Shown here: positions 60,106 through 64,000 of the stretch, piece after piece
Layout: every line of letters starts with the position of its first letter
How positions within the stretch are numbered: the stretch's first letter is position 1
Assembly: GCF_038561935.1 (NCBI RefSeq)
Contig: NZ_CP102770.1
Location: forward strand, 9,424,001-9,488,000
DNA from: Myxococcus stipitatus
GTDB lineage: Bacteria > Myxococcota > Myxococcia > Myxococcales > Myxococcaceae
Direction of reading: 5' to 3'
Length of the DNA: 64,000 nucleotides
The notes under the pieces: generated by a model
The model's database searches: none
Told to the model about the DNA's origin: nothing
Seen by the model: the letters and a program-made list of their open reading frames with translations, nothing else
Translations under genes and position numbers: made by a program

Positions 60106-60466
60106 CGAATCGACCTCCACGGCGGAGAGGAGTTGGCGCACCGCGACCGGCTGAGGGGTACCAGCATCGGAAAGCGGGCCCAGTGTGGCAAGTTGTCGCG
60201 GCGCGCTGGCGGCCGCCCCTGGGGACGCATCGGGGCGGGAACGCCTTGAGCGCGTGGACATATCGCCGCCACGAAAGGGGCGCCCGACCCAAGGCAAGGG
60301 CCTCTCCATCCGGGCCCATGGGCTGCCCGGCCTTGAAGCCCATCGCTTTGGGGGAAACTCCTCCGTCACGACCCAGCGAGGTGACAGGGCACGCGTGAAC
60401 CCGGCCCGTTCAACCCCTCACCGGCGCGACACGAGAAGCCGCGGGAGGAAGTCGACGACGGACTGG
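60106..60466. other. intergenic region upstream of the MbnP gene
   Basis: About 360 bases without a recognised gene. It should hold the promoter of the mbnP-mbnH operon, where a copper-responsive site might be expected. I saw no clear palindrome, and open frames here are Arg/Pro-rich. It also takes in the end of the STNGL lipoprotein transcript. Confidence 0.4.
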
Positions 60467-61435
60467 CTACTGGCAGCTGCCGCAGTCGGACGCGCAGCTG
60501 TCCGGGGTGACGCCCGTGCCGCACTTCTCGGAGATCTGGCAGACGCCATCGCCGCACCGGTAGATATCCTGCGGGCGGATGCGCGTGTTGATGGCCCGGT
60601 AGTACTTCCCGTTGTAGAGGCAGCGCGTGTAGTGCGTCCGCGACGCGTCCAGCTGGCAGTAGTCCAGGCAGTTGCCCACGTGGACGATGGCCGGAGCGCA
60701 CGCCAGGTCGCCCGCCCAGGAGGACAGGCCGCAGGTGCGCACCGTGCTCTGGTCATAGGACAGGTAGCTGGTGTCGTTGGCCGCGTACAGGCCCTCGTTG
60801 GCGAAGAGGTTGCCGAAGAAGCACGCCTCCGGCTGGCTGTACGTCTGCGTCTCCTCCGGCGTGGTGGGAATCTCCACGTTGGTCGCGCCCTTGCCCAGCA
60901 CGGAGATGTTCACGTGCACGCCGAACTTGTTCGCGTGCGCCGCGAGGCACGCGGACACGATTTGCTGCTCCGTCACCGTCGCCGGCTGGTTCGCGGACCA
61001 GTTCGGCGCCAGCCCCAGCGAGCCCGCCCACGTATACGTCGTCCCCGCATGGGTATACGTCAGGGTTTGATTGGCGTTCATCGCGCAGCGCACCACGTAC
61101 TTCATCAGCATGTCCGCCTGCGCGGGGTTGGAGTTGAACCAGGACACGAACAAGCCATTCGTGCTCAGGCCATTCGTGCTCAGACCATTCGTGCTCAGGC
61201 CATTCGTGCTCAGGCCGTTGGTTGACAAGCCATTGGTGCTCAACCCGTTCGTCGACAGCCCATTGGTGGACACCAGGCCGTCCCGCTGGGTGTCCACCGG
61301 GTCCACGGGCTCGGGGGTTCCCCCGCCACCCGGCCCGCAGCCGACAGCCGAGCCCAGGAGCGCGGGCAACACCCACGCACGCAGGCACCGGAAAGAGAAG
61401 GATTGCGTCTGGAATCGAATGAAGGACTGGCGCAT
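60467..61435 (-). CDS. STNGL-repeat Cys-rich lipoprotein
   Basis: A product of 322 residues with signal VLPALLGSAVGC and a Gly/Pro/Asp linker. Eight exact copies of the pentapeptide STNGL follow (residues 56-95). The C-terminal 225 residues form a domain with many cysteines (VRCAMN, SACLAA, EACFFG, RTCGLS, LACAPA, GNCLDYCQ, TRCLYN) and a short tail with C-G-D-G-V-C-Q and C-A-S-D-C-G-S-C. The family is not characterised; proteins with N-G-L repeats next to such Cys domains are known to me only as hypothetical myxobacterial lipoproteins. GGAG lies eight bases before the ATG. Confidence 0.75.
   Translation of the reverse strand: MRQSFIRFQTQSFSFRCLRAWVLPALLGSAVGCGPGGGGTPEPVDPVDTQRDGLVSTNGLSTNGLSTNGLSTNGLSTNGLSTNGLSTNGLSTNGLFVSWFNSNPAQADMLMKYVVRCAMNANQTLTYTHAGTTYTWAGSLGLAPNWSANQPATVTEQQIVSACLAAHANKFGVHVNISVLGKGATNVEIPTTPEETQTYSQPEACFFGNLFANEGLYAANDTSYLSYDQSTVRTCGLSSWAGDLACAPAIVHVGNCLDYCQLDASRTHYTRCLYNGKYYRAINTRIRPQDIYRCGDGVCQISEKCGTGVTPDSCASDCGSCQ
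61151..61270 (-). repeat. eight 15-base in-frame repeats coding STNGL
   Basis: Eight tandem 15-base units. The downstream half is nearly identical at DNA level (core GTGCTCAGGCCATTC on the plus strand), and the upstream half carries silent changes. All encode exactly S-T-N-G-L, so copy number could change by slippage without breaking the frame. Confidence 0.9.
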
Positions 61436-61535
61436 GGGACTGTCTCCGCGTTCGGGGGTGACCGCAATTTTCCGCGGTCAGGACAACGGGTAGTCCTTGC
61501 AGCCCGGGAGTGACAGGTGTCCCAACGTGCAATAG

Positions 61536-61559
61536 GTCTGGCGACGTCATTCGCCAGAC
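61536..61559. promoter_or_regulatory. perfect inverted repeat, possible operator or terminator
   Basis: GTCTGGCGA and TCGCCAGAC separated by CGTCAT. It lies 100 bases upstream of the STNGL gene and 97 bases past the kinase stop. There is no T-tract, so an operator for the STNGL gene is as likely as a terminator for the kinase. A second palindrome, TCAGCGCGCTGA, is at 61619-61630. Confidence 0.45.
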
Positions 61560-61655
61560 AGCATCAGCGTGAAACAATGGACGAACGCGCGATGTATCGC
61601 CGCGCGGTGGACGATGAATCAGCGCGCTGACACAGCGCGAGCCGTCACTGAAACA

Positions 61656-63590
61656 TCAGCGCGTGGAGCGGCGGGCGTCGCGCGGGAGCGTCACGGTGAA
61701 GGTCGTCCCGTCCCGCTCGGAGGAGCGCACGTCCACGCTTCCTCCGTGCGCATGGACAATCTCTCGCACGATGAACAGTCCCAGCCCCAGTCCGCCGCGG
61801 CGCCGCCCCTTCTCCCGGGCGACCCCCGCCTGGCGGAACGGGTCGAACAGCGTGGCCAGCTGAGGCGCGGGGATGGGGGCACCGGGGTTGTGGACTTCCA
61901 CCACCTGCCGGGCCTCCACGTCCAGGCACCGCAGCAACACGGGGGCATCCTGGTCGCCGTGCTCCAGCGCGTTGCCCACCAGGTTGCTGAGCACCTGCGC
62001 CAGCCGGTCCGCGTCCCACACCCCGTCCGAACGACCGTCCACGTCGAAGGCGATGGAGCGGTCGGGGTGGACCGCGGACAGCTCCTCCACCACCTGCCGG
62101 CACACGATGGACAGGTTCGCGGGCGCCACCTGCAAGGGGATGCCCCCCGACAGCCGCGCCCGCGTCAGGTCCAGGATGTCTGAAATCATGGTGCCCATGC
62201 GCTCGGCACTCGCCTCGATGCGCTGGGCCATCTGCTGCTGGGAGGAGTTCATGGCCGTGCGCCGACGCAGGGCCCGAGCGGACAAGGTGATGGCGTTGAG
62301 CGGATTGCGCAAGTCGTGGCCCAGGATGCCGATGAACCGCTCCCGGAACTGCGCCTCCTCCGCCAGCCGCTCCAGCGCGCGCTTGCGCTCGGTGATGTCC
62401 ATCATCGAGCCAATCATCCGCACGGGCCGGCCCGCGGCGTCGCGCGACAGCACCCCTCTGTCCAGCACGTGCGCCCAGGTGCCGTCATGGCAGAGGAAGC
62501 GGTACTCCGCCTGCCACGCGGCCCGGTCGGAGGCGATGAAGTCGTGCAGCCCCGTGGACACCCCTTCGCGCTCGTCCGGGTGCAGCCGCTCGGTCCACCA
62601 GGAGATGTCGTGGTCCGCGGCGTCGCGTCCATAGCCGAACAGCTCCTCCTGCCCCGCATCCCACAGCACGCGCCCGGTGCCCAAATCGCAATCCCACAGC
62701 ACGTCATGCGTGGCGCGCGCCGCCAGCCGGTAGCGCTCCTCCGCCTCCCGCAGCGCGGCCTCCGCGTGCTCGCGCTCCGTGCAGTCCATCACCACCCCCA
62801 CCATGCGGTGGGGGCGCTCTCCTTCATGGAAGCTCTGGCCCACGGCCTCGTACCAGTGCGTGGCGCCGTCCACGTGCCGGCAGCGGAACTTGAGGGTGTA
62901 GGCCCCATCCACGGCCAGCGCCTGTTCGATTCCGCGCGCCACCTTGGGCCGGTCCTCCGCCAGGACACACGACAGGAAGCCCGGCAGCGAGCTGCCCAGC
63001 GCCCCGGGGAGCTGGCCGAAGAAGCCGTCCGCGTCCTGGGACCAGGTCACCGCGCGCCGCCCCTCCGTCCACTCCCACGCCACCATGCGCGCCATGGACA
63101 AGGCCAGCCGCAGGAGCTCCTCGCGGGCCTGCACGTCGCGGGTGCCCTCCAGCGCGCCCTCCGCGCGCCGCCGCGCCTCGCGCTCCTGCTCCAGCGCGTC
63201 GCGCAGGCCCTCCGCGTCCTCGGTGGCGGGCTCCAGGAGCCATAAGACGAGTCCGTCCGCCTCCTTGAGGCCCACCACCTGGAAGCAGGCCTCCAGCCCG
63301 TCGCGGGAGAGCCTCAGGGTGGACGACAGGGGAATGCCCGTGGCCCACACCCGCACGCAGGACTCCAGCTCCACGCCCCGCAGGCCCTGGGGCTCCCAGC
63401 GGGACACCACCGGGGGCACCCCCCAGTCATGGACGAAGTGCTCCGCCGCCGCGTTGAGCGACGTCCACTGAAAGTCGAGCACTTCTCCAGCAGACCCCCG
63501 CAGCGCCTCGAGGCGGATACACGGTGCGGGACTCCCGGCATGGAGCGACCGTGCCAGGGCATTTCCCGGCAACGACGACAGGCTCACCAT
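61656..63590 (-). CDS. soluble multi-PAS sensor histidine kinase
   Basis: A kinase of 644 residues. A degenerate PAS-like region (15-120) is followed by a coiled coil and two PAS/PAC domains of the PAS_3 type, at about residues 155-280 (YTLKFRCRHVDGATHWYEAVG) and 285-415 (LWDCDLGTGRVLWDAGQEELFGYG; MIGSMMDITERK). The H-box is GILGHDLRNPLNAITL, and ATPase motifs are NLVGNALEHGDQDAP and GGLGLGLFIVREIVHAHGG. The ATG at 63590 has GGGGGAAG upstream; the frame to 63863 is not credible. It is not coupled to a regulator gene. Confidence 0.88.
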   Translation of the reverse strand: MVSLSSLPGNALARSLHAGSPAPCIRLEALRGSAGEVLDFQWTSLNAAAEHFVHDWGVPPVVSRWEPQGLRGVELESCVRVWATGIPLSSTLRLSRDGLEACFQVVGLKEADGLVLWLLEPATEDAEGLRDALEQEREARRRAEGALEGTRDVQAREELLRLALSMARMVAWEWTEGRRAVTWSQDADGFFGQLPGALGSSLPGFLSCVLAEDRPKVARGIEQALAVDGAYTLKFRCRHVDGATHWYEAVGQSFHEGERPHRMVGVVMDCTEREHAEAALREAEERYRLAARATHDVLWDCDLGTGRVLWDAGQEELFGYGRDAADHDISWWTERLHPDEREGVSTGLHDFIASDRAAWQAEYRFLCHDGTWAHVLDRGVLSRDAAGRPVRMIGSMMDITERKRALERLAEEAQFRERFIGILGHDLRNPLNAITLSARALRRRTAMNSSQQQMAQRIEASAERMGTMISDILDLTRARLSGGIPLQVAPANLSIVCRQVVEELSAVHPDRSIAFDVDGRSDGVWDADRLAQVLSNLVGNALEHGDQDAPVLLRCLDVEARQVVEVHNPGAPIPAPQLATLFDPFRQAGVAREKGRRRGGLGLGLFIVREIVHAHGGSVDVRSSERDGTTFTVTLPRDARRSTR

Positions 63591-63875
63591 CGGCTTCCCC
63601 CCGGCGAGCAGTACCCCTCCAGTCCACTGGCACCGGCCGGGGCACGGAACGCGCGTTGGTAGAGAGTGCCATGTCCGAGGTGTCGTGAACTTGTCCTCGG
63701 GTACAGCCGTTCCCGCAGTGCTCACCCGTAAGCACTGCGTGGCGCGTCCCGCGAATCCCCGAGTCAGCACTCCGGACGGACCCGCCCCTCTTCCCTCCCT
63801 CCGTAGCAAAATGCACCGTGGCCAACACCCGCCACTGCCCCCGGGGGCAGGAAGGCCCGGCACCTACCCGACACC

Positions 63876-64000
63876 TCACCCCGGACGCAGCGGCAGGCGG
63901 ACCGAGAAGGTGGTGCCGTGCTCCTCGGAGGAGACGACCTCCACCCCGCCCCCATGGCCGCGGACGATGTCGCGGACGATGTAGAGGCCCAGGCCGATGC
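63876..64000 (-). CDS. sensor histidine kinase, C-terminal fragment (partial)
   Basis: The minus strand reads IGLGLYIVRDIVRGHGGGVEV, then SSEEHGTTFSVRLPLRPG and a stop at 63876-63878. This is the G2-box and final strand of a HATPase_c domain, so it is the tail of another histidine kinase. The rest lies beyond the window. It is on the same strand as the multi-PAS kinase, about 285 bases before it. Confidence 0.85.
   Translation of the reverse strand, partial: IGLGLYIVRDIVRGHGGGVEVVSSEEHGTTFSVRLPLRPG

Noticed and set aside
58077..60466. A methanobactin precursor gene near MbnP/MbnH
   Set aside because: I looked for a short leader-plus-Cys peptide on both strands and found none that was convincing; relatives of this pair often occur without methanobactin.
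61151..61270. Tandem 15-base repeats resembling a small CRISPR array
   Set aside because: No spacers; the units are contiguous and code for STNGL in frame with a lipoprotein.

Overview
This is a high-GC, densely packed chromosome segment from a myxobacterium, most likely suborder Cystobacterineae (Myxococcus, Corallococcus or relatives). The evidence is third-position G/C bias throughout, many secreted lipoproteins, orphan sensor kinases, a Frz/Wsp-like chemosensory operon, a PilZ protein of the Myxococcus-rich type, and an MbnH/MbnP pair whose heme member belongs to the MXAN_0977 family. I see no tRNA, rRNA, CRISPR array, insertion sequence or prophage.

Layout. 0-4 kb: the start of an ABC transporter, a tandem universal stress protein, a CsbD protein and a secreted astacin-like protease with four C-terminal repeats. 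4-15 kb: an orphan chemoreceptor, a CrtI-type carotenoid desaturase divergent from a CHASE-type kinase, a kelch lipoprotein, a methyltransferase, a VOC protein and a second secreted metalloprotease. 15.3-22.9 kb: a complete, translationally coupled chemosensory operon (CheW, CheR-TPR, CheW, CHASE3 receptor, CheA-REC, CheB), followed by a soluble sensor kinase. 24.7-30.2 kb: two monovalent cation/proton antiporters around a GH16 glucanase. 30.6-34.7 kb: a kinase that overlaps a single-domain response regulator tail to tail, a PilZ protein and a fatty acid desaturase. 35-38.2 kb: an RCC1-propeller lipoprotein coupled to a di-heme oxidoreductase. 38.7-46 kb: a Fur regulator, a secreted trypsin-like protease, small exported proteins, a kinase, a phosphoesterase and a DoxX protein.

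46.2-49.8 kb holds a four-gene operon in which a Cys-cluster outer-membrane protein and a lipoprotein are coupled to a RegB/RegA-type two-component pair. Two tandem duplicated four-Cys exported proteins follow on the other strand.

51.3-57.1 kb is the most unusual stretch: four exported proteins in a tight series. The last is a 796-residue protein built like a polymorphic toxin (secretion signal, coiled coil, pre-toxin-like segment, isolated C-terminal domain). A strong hairpin terminator and a cytosolic WD40 protein come next. 58-60.1 kb carries the MbnP/MbnH pair on the minus strand. The window closes with an STNGL-repeat lipoprotein and two sensor kinases, the second cut by the window end.

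Functions come from motifs read by eye. No database search was run, so family names are recognition calls and start sites rest on Shine-Dalgarno spacing and signal peptides.
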